Part shown: piece after piece, positions 34,871 to 46,075 of the stretch
How positions within the stretch are numbered: position 1 is the stretch's first letter
Layout of the letters: each line of letters opens with the position of its first letter
Source of the DNA: Diabrotica undecimpunctata
Taxonomy: Eukaryota > Arthropoda > Insecta > Coleoptera > Chrysomelidae
DNA: 64,000 nt
Assembly (NCBI RefSeq): GCF_040954645.1
Contig: NC_092806.1
Location: 930,001 to 994,000, forward strand
Direction of reading: 5' to 3'
Position numbers and translations under genes: made by a program
The notes under the pieces: model-generated
What the model was told of the DNA's origin: nothing
Database searches by the model: none
The model's input: only the letters and a program-made list of their open reading frames with translations

Positions 34871-35830
34871 CTTATTTTGTTGTTACTTGTTTAGTGTGTT
34901 TGTTTATTTTTATATTTATCTAAAAGAAAATCAAGTATTTATTTATTTATCTATCTACCCGTAGAAATAATCGATCCAACAGTCATAAATTACTATTTTT
35001 AGACGATTGATAATAGATTTGTTTTAAGTGTTATCTCTTAAAGTAACGAAGTACGACAGAAAAAGTAAAAGTGTAAGACATGATTTATGGCAGATGAAAC
35101 AAAGTTTGTCAGAGAAATCGGGACATCTGTCAAATAATATGATGGTACCTAACAACGCACAACTAATGAATTTAAAAAAGTTACTCCTAACTCAAGTTAT
35201 ATGTGCATGTTTTACGCGAAAGAAGATGTTTGATAGATAATTTGCCATTAACAAGATATTAGTTAATCGTCCTCATCTTGCAAATACCAGAAGCTTCGAT
35301 CTTATCGCACAATGTAATTGTTTGATCATTAAACCGCGTTCTGACATTTATTCGCAATATACATACATACAACACTCTTTGAAATTGAGCAACTTTGTTT
35401 CGTAGATTTTTTTTCTCTTAAACGAGCTTAAATTTATGAGTACTTAAATCGTAACAAGAATCTATAAAGAACGTTTTTCTTTTATTGTTAATTTAAACAT
35501 TTATCGAATAACATCATCATTCCAAAAATTTATGGTGCCGTTCATCACTGCAAAACTAGTTTTTGTTGCGCCTCAAGAGAGGCTTGAAGGAAATCGATTA
35601 GAAAGGAGAAGTGGATTTTCATCCATATTGATTGTTATACAAGTGTCGTAACATATGTAATAAAAGATGTATGTTTGTTTTATTATTCAAATTTTGATAC
35701 TTTCTTCTTAATATTTCTTGCAATATCAATTGTTTATGCTTAACTATTTAAACAGTAAAAATTGTTTGGAGAAAATTGCCATTTAATATTTTTAGATGCT
35801 GTTCTATGTTCTTTTATTTTTTAAATGATT
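34871..35830. other. No recognisable gene
   Basis: AT-rich sequence. The short frame at 35,028-35,240 resembles nothing that I know. Confidence 0.5.
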
Positions 35831-35847
35831 GGGGAGATATTTAGTAT

Positions 35848-36110
35848 TTGTCTTGCGACTTTGTTTCTCTTTTTATCAAATTTTGTTATGATTTTGAGCC
35901 TTCTAAGAAGTATTCTCGTTTTGTATATAAATTAAATTCATCAAAATCTAAGAATTACGTTGTAAATTATGTAGCAAAAGAACGTAGGGTTGCGATATTG
36001 CAATTACCACCTAATTATTGTGAAATCAATCCCATTAAAATAATTTGGACTTAAATAAAGGTATGTCGCAAGAAAATATTGATAGTAGAATATATTTTGC
36101 GCCGCTAGTA
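35848..36110 (+). pseudogene. DDE transposase relic (IS630/Tc1/mariner superfamily)
   Basis: The frame reads NYVVNYVAKERRVAILQLPPN and then YCEINPIKIIWT and a stop. It matches the block around the third catalytic acidic residue in IS630/Tc1-like transposases (V-RLPPYHCELNPIELIW). The E is present (CEINP). Upstream sequence is not legible. It differs from the mariner-type relic at 25.3 kb. Confidence 0.6.
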
Positions 36111-36164
36111 ATTTGCTATTTTTAATCCAAATTAATTCTCGAATTAACATACAAATTGCGACAT

Positions 36165-38060
36165 TTACATTTAAATCTGAAGGTATTCGCCCTCTTCTCT
36201 ACGACACTGCAGCCCAAATTAAGCCTTGGTCCCCTTTATTTTTGCCTTCACCCTTGCTTGTCTGTGGCTGATCTTCTCCATACACGGACTCCTAAAAGGG
36301 CTTGTGCGTCGCTGTTTACTGTGTCTTCCCAGGGCTTTCTTGGCTTTTCAACCGGTCTCTTTCCCAGCATTGTAGCATTCAGTGCTCTATTTGGTAGCCT
36401 ATCCTCTTCCATTCTTATCACATGTCCGGCCCATTGCAATCTTTGTATTCTAATAAAGTCTGACAGTGGTGCTTCCTTATAAAGTTGATTAAGCTCGTTG
36501 TTGTATCGACTTCTGAAGATTCCGTTTTCCCTCACAGGTCATAGTATTCTCCTCAGTACTTTCTTTCCCAATGTGTCGAGTTTGCTTTTGGATGCTTCTT
36601 TCAGGACCCATTCTTCACTGCCATAGTATGCTATTGATCGAATTAAGGTTTTATAAATTCTCATCTTTCTATTTCGGTGGACATTTTGAGTACAAAATAT
36701 ATGGGGGAAGGCAAAATCAGCTCTGTTTGCCTGCGTTATTCTCTTTCCCATTTCTGCATCTTGTGATCCGTCGGGATATATTTCTACTCACAGGTATGTT
36801 AACTTTTTAACCATTTCAATGCCATCTTCGTGTATAATGTTTTGTGGGACTATATTTCTTCTCGTCTATCATCATCTCGTCATATCATTATTTTTGTTTT
36901 TTTCTGTGATAATTTCCAGAGCTAGCATTTTTGTTTGCGTTTTTAAGTCTGCGTATGTTTCCTGTGCTCCTGTTAAAGATCTACTAATAATATTAATATC
37001 ATCGGTATAAGCGGCCAGTTAAACTGTTCGGTTGCTCAGTAGATTTTCTCGTCCATTCTCTCGTTTGCATTTGCCTAACCGCATACTCCAATGCCAGGTT
37101 AAACAATGTTGCGGCCAGCCTATCTCCCTGGTTTAATCCCTGCGAAATTTTGAAAAGTGTGTCCGGTGAATTTGTATTGGTACACGTGCCTGAATTTCAT
37201 CCATTGTGTCTTTAATGAGTCTAATTAGCTTGTGTGGTATTGCTAATTCAGCCAATATATTGTAGAGTTTGTTCCTTTTGATTTAATCGTATGCCTGTTT
37301 GAAGTCTACAAACACGTTGTGAACATCAATGTCATGTTCCCATGATTTACTCAAGATCTGTTTGACTGTAAATATTTGATCCAGTGTCGATCTTTCCTGA
37401 CGAAAGCCTGTCTGATACCCTCCAATAATATTTTCTAATAGTGGTTGGAGCCGCTGGTTTATAATATAAGTGAGGACTTTATATGCTGTACATAGTATAG
37501 AAATTCCACGGTAGTTTTTGCACTGGACATTGTCTCCTTTGTATAGATTAGGCATACAATACTTCTTTTCTTCCAGTCGTCGGGTATTTTCTCTTCTTGT
37601 CATGTCTTTTAATGAGCGCGTGGATGTGACTTGCTAGGTGATCGCCACCTACCTTATATAATTCTGCTGGTATTTCGCCAACTTCCGGGGCTTTATTGTT
37701 TTTCTGGACCTTAATAGCTTCGAGAACTTCCTCTATGATTGGAGCTTCTACTTCATTCTCTACTTCATTCTCTTCTGCGTAGTTCGTACTAATTTCATCT
37801 TCCATATCAACTTGTGTACCAAGTAGTGTCGTAAAATATTGCTTCCATGTTTCTGTGACTTTCTGTTGTTCACTGATTATTTGCCCACTTTAATCTTAAC
37901 ATAGAATTGTTTGAGGTTTATACCCACTTTTATTGTTTTTTAGGTATTCGTAAGCCCCTCTAATTTAGTTGTTTTTAAAATTTTCTTCCATTTTTTCTAT
38001 TTGTCCATTTTTATAGGCTTTTTTTTTATTTCTACATTTTTGTCTGCTTTCCGTCTTGCG
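36165..38060 (-). mobile_element. Long LINE relic, RTE-like (linker, reverse transcriptase, C-terminus)
   Basis: This is the longest LINE relic that can be read through. In minus-strand order from 37,805, an acidic start (EVENEVEAPIIEEVLEAIK) is followed by NKAPEVGEIPAELYK. Then come NYRGISILCTAYKVL, LLENIIGGYQTGFRQERSTL, DQIFTVKQIL and HNVFVDFKQAYD. After frame breaks come KLIRLIKDTM, a TDDINII block replacing YADD, then RKMRIYKTLIRSIAYYGSE, then LQWAGHVIRMEEDRLPNRAL and KPRKPWEDTV. This order (APG-D-IP-ELLK, NYRGISLL, GFR--RST-DQIF, FVDFKQAYD) is that of the insect RTE-like endonuclease/reverse transcriptase elements. The catalytic ADD is degraded and many frames are broken. Several minus and plus open frames in 36.2-37.8 kb are parts or antisense shadows of it. 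Confidence 0.85.
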
Positions 38061-38860
38061 GCTTCAAATGCCAACTACTAATCGACTTAATATTCAATCG
38101 ACTTAATATTTAAATTTTCATCTGACAAAACTTAAAAAATCTAATGCGGATTTTTAGGTATATGAGGGATGGTTGGTGATAAATTTTTGAAGATTTACAG
38201 CTGATTTTGCTTCGTTTTTAGAATGAAATGAGAATGATTTTTTATCTCGATGAGCATTTATTTAAAGAGGTATATAATTAACAGATCACAATCGATTTTT
38301 TGGGGCTTCAATTTGAAGATATATATTTTAAAAAAATTAATTTCAACATTTTATCAAAGTTGTAATTAAAAAAATCTTTTGAAAAAGGACTGACTTTTTA
38401 TCTCCTATGTTCTTGATCTCGTAGTCCTTTTATAAATAAAACGAAGTATTTATAAAAATAATTACACTCAACTAAATACACTTATTTACTTGTATTTACT
38501 TACATTTACTCAAGATCATTGATAAATAAAGATATAAATATAATCAGATTGTCCGCACATCCATTTTCTGTAACCATTATCTCAAACAGATCTTATCACA
38601 AACACTCCATTGATACTGGTGAAGTATACTCTCCGAACAAAAGATATAACCCGTAGCTAGTTATTACGTCTACTTGTTAAAAAATATGAGCCGATATTGT
38701 GCATCTCGGTTGCCTTAGTCCAAATACGGCACAACAATAATAATCAAAATTATCTTATTAGTTCTTAGAGGCTCGTTTTTCATTTCTTCGATGAATTCTG
38801 TACGAGATAAGCTGTATTGTTTTTTGATTGAATCATCAGACAGGGAGAGACTCAGTTACT
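38061..38860. other. No recognisable gene
   Basis: AT-rich. A tiny tandem duplication (ATCGACTTAATATT twice) lies at about 38,085-38,120. Confidence 0.5.
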
Positions 38861-38864
38861 TTAG

Positions 38865-39020
38865 TAGGATTGTATTTTGTACGATAATATATCGACATTT
38901 TAGTTGATTTAAATGTTTTTGCCTACCTACTTGGTCGTAATTGGATCATATATTATATAGCTAGATTTAAAATACGTTGAAATAGTTTTTTGCTATATGT
39001 TTGCCTTAATTTTCTCTTTT
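38865..39020 (-). repeat. Repeat copy shared with 40,482-40,650
   Basis: The segment (AGGATTGTATTTTGTA, CGATAATATATCGA, CCTACTTGGTCGTAAT, AAAATACGTTGAAAT) matches 40,482-40,650 in order and direction with many substitutions. The second copy adjoins a minus-strand LINE relic, so both are probably non-coding or poorly legible parts of that family. Confidence 0.65.
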
Positions 39021-39464
39021 GATAACGATATGGAATAGAAAGTGAGGAAAACAGGTAAAAGATACGAGTATAATGAACTGCAAACTAAAAGAAAACACTA
39101 GGATGCATCTGTAAATATGGATGGTTTAAAAGTCACCAGATTATTATATTGGATTTATAAACTATGTTTTCTCAAACATTTAATAATAATTCTTGTATAG
39201 GCATGTAAGTAAAATTATTTAATTTTTAATTTTTACAATCTAATACGAGTTAGTAGATCTTCAGCATTTAGTTTACCATGTACCGTTGATCTGAAGATGC
39301 ATAGCAAATTACAGTATGCGAAATGATGGTAGAATAAATTGATTGTGAGTAAGTCGTATTCTTATGTCTTTTATCTAATGTGCTTTAAAAGGTTTTATGA
39401 GGTTTAAAGATTGTTAAACAGTCAAAAGTCCCAGGGCCTTCTAATCCTTATTTCAAGAGGCGCC

Positions 39465-39630
39465 AAAGATAATCTTTTAAAAATCATGGTTCAGAGACAT
39501 AAAAAACTGGTGCGACATACCTGATATCAATACAATAATAAGAAGAGAAGAGCAAGAATCCTTACGCATAACCCAACTAGCCTGAACGCCTACCCGCTGA
39601 ATTCAGCACCAAAAGATGAAGAAGATGAGG
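39465..39630 (+). mobile_element. LINE C-terminal fragment
   Basis: The plus strand reads SWFRDIKNWCDIPDINTIIRR and then EEQESLRITQLA and a stop, ending near AAGATGAAGAAGATGAGG. This matches the SWLRNLRDW-GI-DI---IR-A end of a common LINE family. Confidence 0.65.
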
Positions 39631-39639
39631 TTTTTGATT

Positions 39640-40480
39640 AAGTTTGTCATTAATGGCGATTAAGAATCGTGTAGAGCTAATTATTGAGCCTTGATGTGTC
39701 ACATTTTCTTTCTCCTGTTTTTGGGAATAGTAGTTCTTAACTCTTACACGAAACAATCTACTTTCTAGAAAGTTCTTAATGAAATAAAGGCAATTTCCAC
39801 GAATATTTTATGACTGTAACTTTTTTAAGTAGTTGTATCACCAACATGTATTAAATGCTTTTTTAAGTCAAAAAATACTGCAATACAATGTTGTGTTTTT
39901 GACAGCGATTCGTGAATATCACTTTTCAGTTCTAATATGTTGTCTATCCCAGGTCATTTTTTTCGAAAAGCATTTTGTTCGTTTATAAGTAAATTTGGAC
40001 TTTCTAGATACCAATTCAGCCTTGAATTGATATTTCTTTCTAGTAGCTTGTCTATTGCACAAATTAGGCTAGTCGATCTATAGGAATCAGGGTTAATACG
40101 AGATTTTTGGCTTTTGAGAAATGGGAGAATAATACATTTGGACCAAACAGTTGGGCACTGGTGTCGTTACCTCATGAAGTTAAATAATTAAAACATGTAA
40201 TTTTTAGCAGAAGTATGTAGGCGTTTTCAGAAACAGTTGGAATATTGTCCATCCCAGGACTTGTTTCTTTTAGATTTTTAGTGAGTTGTTTAGTTTTTGT
40301 AACGTAAGACGAGCAATAAATGGAATGTTGTAGTTTTCAAGAGAAAGGTAAGACCTTCCGGTCTTTAGTTTGTTTTACAAAAATACAGGGTTAAAATTTT
40401 CTTTCGAAGACATTTGTCTGTAGTTGTTAATTATTGCGTTAACAATTTCAACTGGAGATGTGGCAATTTGATTACCTCAG
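39640..40480 (-). mobile_element. Jockey/I-like LINE reverse transcriptase relic
   Basis: On the minus strand, with frame changes, I read WSKCIILPFLKSQKS, then RINPDSYRSTSLICAIDKLL, then ERNINSRLNWYLE and NEQNAFRKN. These are followed by the FFDLKKAFDTCW-like block, LKKLQS-NIRGNCLYFIKNFL, RLFRVRVKN and a THQGS block. These are reverse transcriptase blocks 0 to 4 in order: W--A-IIPI-K, SYRPISL, FR---S--D, D-KKAFDT, and the QGS block. The D of the aspartate block appears retained, while the YADD block is not reached. It is badly frameshifted. Confidence 0.75.
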
Positions 40481-40481
40481 T

Positions 40482-40650
40482 TGCTTTTGTAGGATTGTTT
40501 TTTGTAAGATAATATATCCGAATTTTTGTTGATTTAAGTTTTTTTCCTACCTTCTTGGTCGTAATGAGTTCAAATATAACTATCTAGATCTGAAATATGT
40601 TAAAATACGTTGAAACAGTTTTTTTTTGTTATACTTTTGCTTTCATTTTC
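40482..40650 (-). repeat. Repeat copy shared with 38,865-39,020
   Basis: See the copy at 38.9 kb. Here the repeat directly adjoins the minus-strand LINE relic ending at about 40,480, which suggests that it belongs to the same element upstream of the reverse transcriptase. Confidence 0.6.
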
Positions 40651-41615
40651 TAGGTTGGGAGGGGAGAGGGTAAACGACAAAAAAATTAATCTACAAAGAA
40701 GATGCAGATAGAGGGAACGATATTAAACAAGCATAAGTAAATCAATAAGTGAACAATGTGAATAAACAACGTTAGAGCAAATATATGACTAATCTTTACA
40801 AAAACTTAAAGAATCTACAGGAATCTATAATTCTAGAATATCAGGCTGATGCTATTGTAAATTTTTATAGTCCATCTGAACATCTAGATAAATTGCATCA
40901 AGCAACTATCTTATAGTTCTTTGTTCCTAAAGCTTTATCCAAATTTTTTTTAACATTCATTATAGAGACAAAGAGTTTTAGGAAGAGCTAATAATTGTTT
41001 CGTTCCAAAGTTGTTGGAGTTGTAATGTTGTGTATGATCTTTAAGCATTGCAACTAGTTTGTTTTCACCTGATTTATAAGTTTCTTCGTTTTATTAAACC
41101 CGATGAATTCAAATAATAATTAATAAATAACACAAGCTGCTCCTATTTTAATTTCCATATTTTTTCTGACACATCGGATGTATTTTTGCCTCTCTTTGTA
41201 GTACACAAAAACCAATAATTCGACAAAAATACGATATTTTATTCTCACCTATAGCAGCGCTCATGATTTGCTTTAGTATTCAACATATGGTAATTTTAAA
41301 TATATGTATCATATATTTATCAAATTTTTATCATTTGAAGGTGGATATTTATAGATGTTAGAAATACATAATTATATTATTGTAATTGATGCTAAACTTG
41401 TACGAAAAACACCTAAATAAATGTTAAAATATATTTTTTGAATAATAAGTGGATTTATATAAATTATTAATAGTACTTATTAAAACTAATGACTGTATTT
41501 ATATAAATAATACAACAATTTTTATGTAGTTTCGTTCCTTTTAATGGCGCTACAGATCAAATTGATGTTATCAAGTTGAAGAAAATTTCTGTGATAAATT
41601 GAAATCTGCATATCA
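40651..41615. other. No recognisable gene
   Basis: AT-rich sequence with no legible motif. Confidence 0.5.
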
Positions 41616-41619
41616 ATCA

Positions 41620-43165
41620 TGCCAAACAATGATATAAAAAAATCTACGGAGACCTAACCACAAAAGTTGGAAAGAAAAATCAATTTCAATCCACAATAGG
41701 TAACAACAGAATGTATGAGCTATCAAATTATATCGGCAACAGGGTAATAAACCTAGCAGGATCACTTTGCATGATTATAGCTAGTACATACTTTGAACGA
41801 AAAAAAAAAAAATATACAATGGCACTTGAAAAACACCAGACAGACTTACTGTAAATAGAAAAGTCGTAGTATCACTGTTGCCTTAAGACATCAATTCAGC
41901 ACCAGACACTAACCTACATACCAGAAGATGTTAAAATTGCGGATTCCAATCATTACATGATTAAAAGTAGAATAATGGCCAATCAATTAAATATCAAAAA
42001 AGAAATAGAGCAAACTATACCAATAGAGGTGCTTAAAGATGACAATAAAAATAAGGAATATAAAAAAATTAAACAATGGACTACAAAAAATAAAAAAATT
42101 CAAAAACATAAATAAAGAATATAAGTCTGCAAAAGCATCATAAATGTTGTGGCTGAAGAAGTACTAGAAATTCAAGAAAAACAAAAAAGAAACAAAAAAT
42201 GATTACTTTGATCAAGAATGTCACATAATAACGAAAACAAAAAAAAACTATACATGCCCCAATGCAGCAGAGGCACGGAACTAGAAAAGCAAAAGGAAAA
42301 TACAATTAAGAACGAAAGAAAATTCACCAAAAAATATGAACACAGAACTAGAATATCAAAGACAATAAAATTATAGCAGAAACTAAAGAAAACCAGAAAA
42401 GAACTTAAACCGAAAACAACGATGTCTAGAAATACCAGCTGTACACAAATTAAAGAATAATAAAGCACCGAGATTAGTCCAAATAACATCTAAGCTGATT
42501 AAGGAAGGAGGAAACTTCTTACTGAATAAAACGCATGAGATACAATAAATATATGGGTGGATAAGCAGCTATCAGATGAATGAAATACTGACATATGTCA
42601 CTATTCAACATCACATTTGAGAAAATAATAAAACACTCGACAACTATTTTCCAGAGAACGACAAGAAAAGATGTGCAAATGATTTCGACATAATTAAAAG
42701 ATCGAAAAGGGTAATGATAGAGGCATTTAAGCAGATGAAGTGGTCAGCACAATAAGGTAATTTACAAATCATGAGAGTCAAACAAGCAATTGAAACACTT
42801 AACAATAGAAAGAGTATAACATTGACAAGTGTAGAAAACGTTACATATTTAAGATATCTGGTAAGGAGATGAATATTCTTCTCCAATAATAGCTACCATG
42901 TATTAATTAAGCAACAAAGATAAGGCAAGATTCACGAAATGTCATATATACAAAACATTAAGAAGACTCATACCCACATTTGAAACTTTGAAATAAAAAT
43001 CTTAAGACATAACATAAAAAGGCATACAAGAAAATGGCATCTGGCGAAAAAAATGGCATTGCGAATTATATAAATTATAATGGATTGTGTAAAATTCATA
43101 AAAATTAAACGAATACAATAAGAATAACATATAGCAATTTTAAAAATAAAAAATGGGAAAAGCAA
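41620..43165 (+). mobile_element. RTE-like LINE relic (endonuclease onward)
   Basis: The plus strand starts with YGDLTTKVGKKNQFQSTIG, then ELSNYIGNRVINLAGS and MIIASTYFER. It then has TYIPEDVKIADSNHYMIKSRI, and after that a broken linker (VAEEVLEIQEKQKRNK). These are the endonuclease blocks GDFNAKVG, NGNRLI-FA, M-IGSTYF and DSDHYLV of RTE-like insect LINEs; the H of SDH is present and the catalytic D appears as N (SNHY). After about 42,500 the reverse transcriptase region is mostly unreadable. Minus-strand frames at 42,172-43,165 are antisense shadows. Confidence 0.75.
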
Positions 43166-43655
43166 AACGAAATATATAGGAATAGAGAAGATTTATTGAA
43201 CACAATTACTTAAACATTACATACCTTATAGTTTAACAAAAAATTGTCTTCGTTAATTTATAACACTCTATCATCTCATAATTTACTAGATATTTATTAT
43301 TTTGATAACTAAGAACTTACATAAAAAATAAAATCTTAGTACTTTGTGACCATAAATAAAAAAAGATCCTTAAATTAAATCTGAGGAACACCACTGGGCA
43401 AGCAAGATATTTTTATAATATATTTATAAGTATTTGTAAAGTTTTTATTAATAATCAACAGAAAATACAACTGATAACAAAATCATTGCTAAGTTTATTC
43501 GCAGAGTTTTAGACGTTTTAAAAAATATACATTCTGATTATGTTAAACTATTTTGTTGCATATAGCGATACATTTATACAAATCAACGATTTAACAACTT
43601 GGTTCAATTGAGATTCACGTCTGTTGTATCTATTCACATATTTCTGCTCTTACAC
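43166..43655 (-). other. Probable 3' untranslated region of the GalNAc-transferase gene
   Basis: Downstream of the stop at 43,656, in the gene's minus-strand direction, the sequence is AT-rich and non-coding. Two AATAAA signals occur on the minus strand, at 43,494-43,499 and 43,444-43,449, about 160 and 210 bases after the stop. Either could direct polyadenylation. The true end is inferred. Confidence 0.5.
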
Positions 43656-45503
43656 TTAGTTGGTTAGTTTTTGAATATTAAACGAGTACGGCGAATTTTG
43701 AGTACCATTGAAATGTTGCACAAACCATTTTTGATGTGGACTATTATTATCACAATCAGTCACTGTTAGTTGTTTATTTTTTACATCTAAACACTTTTTA
43801 TTCGCTTGGTTAATAAAAAACTTAGAAACTGGATCAAAAAGCCACTTTTGACTGCTAGATTTTTTGTCGCATGGGTATAAACCAACAAGATCCTCGTTCG
43901 ATTCATTCAAATCCATACAATGCTCTTCTTTTCTTATTTCTTTATCATGTGTATAATACCAAAACTGGCTACCGCCAAGACTATCTGCGTAGCATGTTTT
44001 AATCGGAAGAGGAACAAAAGCATTGCCATGTCTTCCCCAACTATCTAGACAAAACTTCCAGTCGGTAGTACCAATAACACCGTAACCGTAGATTTTATCT
44101 GGTATAAACAATTCCGGATACACATTGTTTATATACCAATCAAATGACTGACAGTGCAAATCCTTTCTAAGTTTTTTCCTGCTAGACACATCACCATACT
44201 GAACACTTTTATAATAAGTTCCTTTCCTTTTATAATAGTACTCTTTGTAATCATCCATCCAGACTTCAGCCACACGCTTAAGATTCTTGTCCATAACACT
44301 TTTTGTAGATTCACCATTGCTAATACTATACGGGAAGCTTACTCTGAAGACATGTCCTACGTGAGAGCACGGAACAATCTGTAGTGAACCACCACAAGTC
44401 CAAATTTTAAACGACAGCTCCAAATTTTCTCCGCCCCATATCTCTAGATCTGGATCGTATGTTCCCAATTCTTCAAAAAACTTTTTGCTGATACTAAAGA
44501 GACCTCCAGCCATTGTAGGACTGTACACTGGTTCTGCTGAATCAGTCCTTCGTTCATCTTCTCTTTGCGGTACTTTATGCCACGTAAATACTAAATTCCA
44601 ATCAAATCCTCCGACAAAAATGTCTTGTTTGTGCGGTACGTATTCAAAAGTTGTATAGTTAATAATATCTATCACTGGCGACACTACTGTAGTGTAATTA
44701 ACACGGATTTGTTCTAGCAACGGTTCTAGCCATCCGGGAGTAGCCTCAATATGCGAGTCCAAGAATGTTAGTATCTCAGCTTTAGCGTGCGACATTCCTA
44801 TCAACCGCGATCTTATAAGACCTTCTCTTTGAGTGTTTCTGACAATTTTAACTTTTGGTTCACTTTCCCAGTATTCGTCTAGTGGACTCTTCAAATGATC
44901 CATATCGGAATAGTCATCTACAAGAATAACCTCTTCCAACAAATTTGGAGGAGTCCTATCTAACACTGAATTTACAGAACGAATTAACGTTGACCAGGCT
45001 TCGTTAAAAAAACAAATTATAATAGAAGTTTTAGGAAGTTTAATTTCGTACCTATAAGGGATGGTGCACCATTCATCTCTGTAGTCAGGCAACGATCTTC
45101 GAACACCAATCAAGTCACTAACATATTGGTTAAAACTATGATTCTTCCAGCCTTCCTCTATTTTAGTTTGTAGTTCTGGTGGCACATAATCTGGAAGAAT
45201 TACACCTTTACCCATATCGCCATATTTAACTTTCGGTTTTGCTGGTTCTTCCTGTATGTCTATTTTTTGTACGGACGGCTTCTGCACTTCTATGTCAGGT
45301 GCTACAGGGCCGGCAAATTTTTCTTTGTTGTCTCGAAATATTTTGTTAAATCTCTCCATTTGCCTCTGATTTGATTCTGCATTGCTGAAATACGAAAACA
45401 GATCGCTATCTCCTAGAAGGTAAATGAATCCAAATAACCAAACCACAAGCACAACGGCCACGAATGAGAAAAAATGTTTTTTTCTAATAAAAATAGCTCT
45501 CAT
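43656..45503 (-). CDS. Polypeptide N-acetylgalactosaminyltransferase
   Basis: This enzyme transfers GalNAc from UDP-GalNAc to Ser/Thr of proteins in the Golgi, the first step of mucin-type O-glycosylation. The 615-residue frame is uninterrupted. It has a short cytoplasmic start (MRAIFIRKKHFF), one membrane segment (about 12-30, type II), a stem rich in charged residues to about 110, then the GT-A catalytic domain. Visible motifs are FFNEAWSTL (165-173), ILVDDYSD (193-200), the metal-binding DSH at 249-251 in LTFLDSHIEATPGW, PTMAGGLFSI (329-338), WGGENLELSFKIW (356-368) and GHVFR (383-387). A ricin-type lectin domain follows, with CLD 485/QFW 513, CMD 529/QKW 552 and CLD 571/QKW 591 marking its three repeats. 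Length and order match the family. The ATG (AAC-ATG-A) is the first in frame. There is no intron, which is unusual because many animal relatives are multi-exon. The exact paralogue is not assigned. Confidence 0.96.
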   Translation of the reverse strand: MRAIFIRKKHFFSFVAVVLVVWLFGFIYLLGDSDLFSYFSNAESNQRQMERFNKIFRDNKEKFAGPVAPDIEVQKPSVQKIDIQEEPAKPKVKYGDMGKGVILPDYVPPELQTKIEEGWKNHSFNQYVSDLIGVRRSLPDYRDEWCTIPYRYEIKLPKTSIIICFFNEAWSTLIRSVNSVLDRTPPNLLEEVILVDDYSDMDHLKSPLDEYWESEPKVKIVRNTQREGLIRSRLIGMSHAKAEILTFLDSHIEATPGWLEPLLEQIRVNYTTVVSPVIDIINYTTFEYVPHKQDIFVGGFDWNLVFTWHKVPQREDERRTDSAEPVYSPTMAGGLFSISKKFFEELGTYDPDLEIWGGENLELSFKIWTCGGSLQIVPCSHVGHVFRVSFPYSISNGESTKSVMDKNLKRVAEVWMDDYKEYYYKRKGTYYKSVQYGDVSSRKKLRKDLHCQSFDWYINNVYPELFIPDKIYGYGVIGTTDWKFCLDSWGRHGNAFVPLPIKTCYADSLGGSQFWYYTHDKEIRKEEHCMDLNESNEDLVGLYPCDKKSSSQKWLFDPVSKFFINQANKKCLDVKNKQLTVTDCDNNSPHQKWFVQHFNGTQNSPYSFNIQKLTN

Positions 45504-45733
45504 GTTAGGTTCGTAAATAAAGCTATTTTAACATGACAACTAAAATGTGGTATCGAGTAAGCACTATTCGGTAATCTTATCTCAAATTAAGTCAGATTGA
45601 TACCTGTGGATTTTAAAGTAGGTGATTTGGTATCACGAAAATTTAAATATTTTAACAAGTTGTGTACGTAAGTAAGCCAAAGTATATTTACCGATATTTT
45701 GAATAACTGTTGAACAAATAAATAAATCATATC
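45504..45733 (-). promoter_or_regulatory. Putative 5' leader and promoter of the GalNAc-transferase gene
   Basis: Only about 230 bases separate the start codon from a LINE relic. They are AT-rich and show no obvious TATA box or initiator. The promoter must lie here, inside the LINE relic, or beyond an unseen upstream non-coding exon. This is inferred from position only. Confidence 0.3.
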
Positions 45734-46075
45734 TTATGTTGATTCCGGCTTGATCAAATATTTATAGAAATCTAGGCACGGCAAAAGATTATTCTTTATA
45801 TATATTATCCGTATTTGGTTATAAATGTGTTTTAAAGGCCTCATCTCGTTCATTCTTTCTAAATGGCCTACCCATCGCAGCTTATTTATTTTGATCGATC
45901 TAATAATGCGGTAAAGCTTAAAATTTGCGCCTACACGCGATAATGAATTTTCCTGTACTCCTTTATAAATATTACTGATGATTTTACCTTCACAACAGCC
46001 TAAACGTTTTCCATCGCTTTTTGTCACCATCCACGTTTCTGACGTGTAAATGAGGACGGACTTGATAACAGATAA
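45734..46075 (-). mobile_element. LINE C-terminal relic just upstream of the GalNAc-transferase gene
   Basis: A 98-codon minus-strand frame reads VTKSDGKRLGCCEGKIISNIY, then LYRIIRSIKINKLRWVGHLER, then MNEMRPLKHIYN. Just upstream the decayed frame suggests YTSETWMVTK. This is the LINE C-terminal region (Y--E-W-LTK-D...LL-IFE-KI-R-IYG, KI-RLRWLGHV-RM-E-R). It has the same orientation as the downstream gene. Confidence 0.7.

Noticed and set aside
42172..43165. Minus-strand hydrophobic frames that look like membrane proteins
   Set aside because: They are the complement of an A-rich LINE relic on the plus strand. Hydrophobicity comes from T-rich codons.
43166..45503. GalNAc-transferase gene as a recent processed pseudogene
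   Set aside because: The frame is fully open with all catalytic residues. I see no poly(A) tract or flanking duplication next to it. A functional intronless gene fits better.
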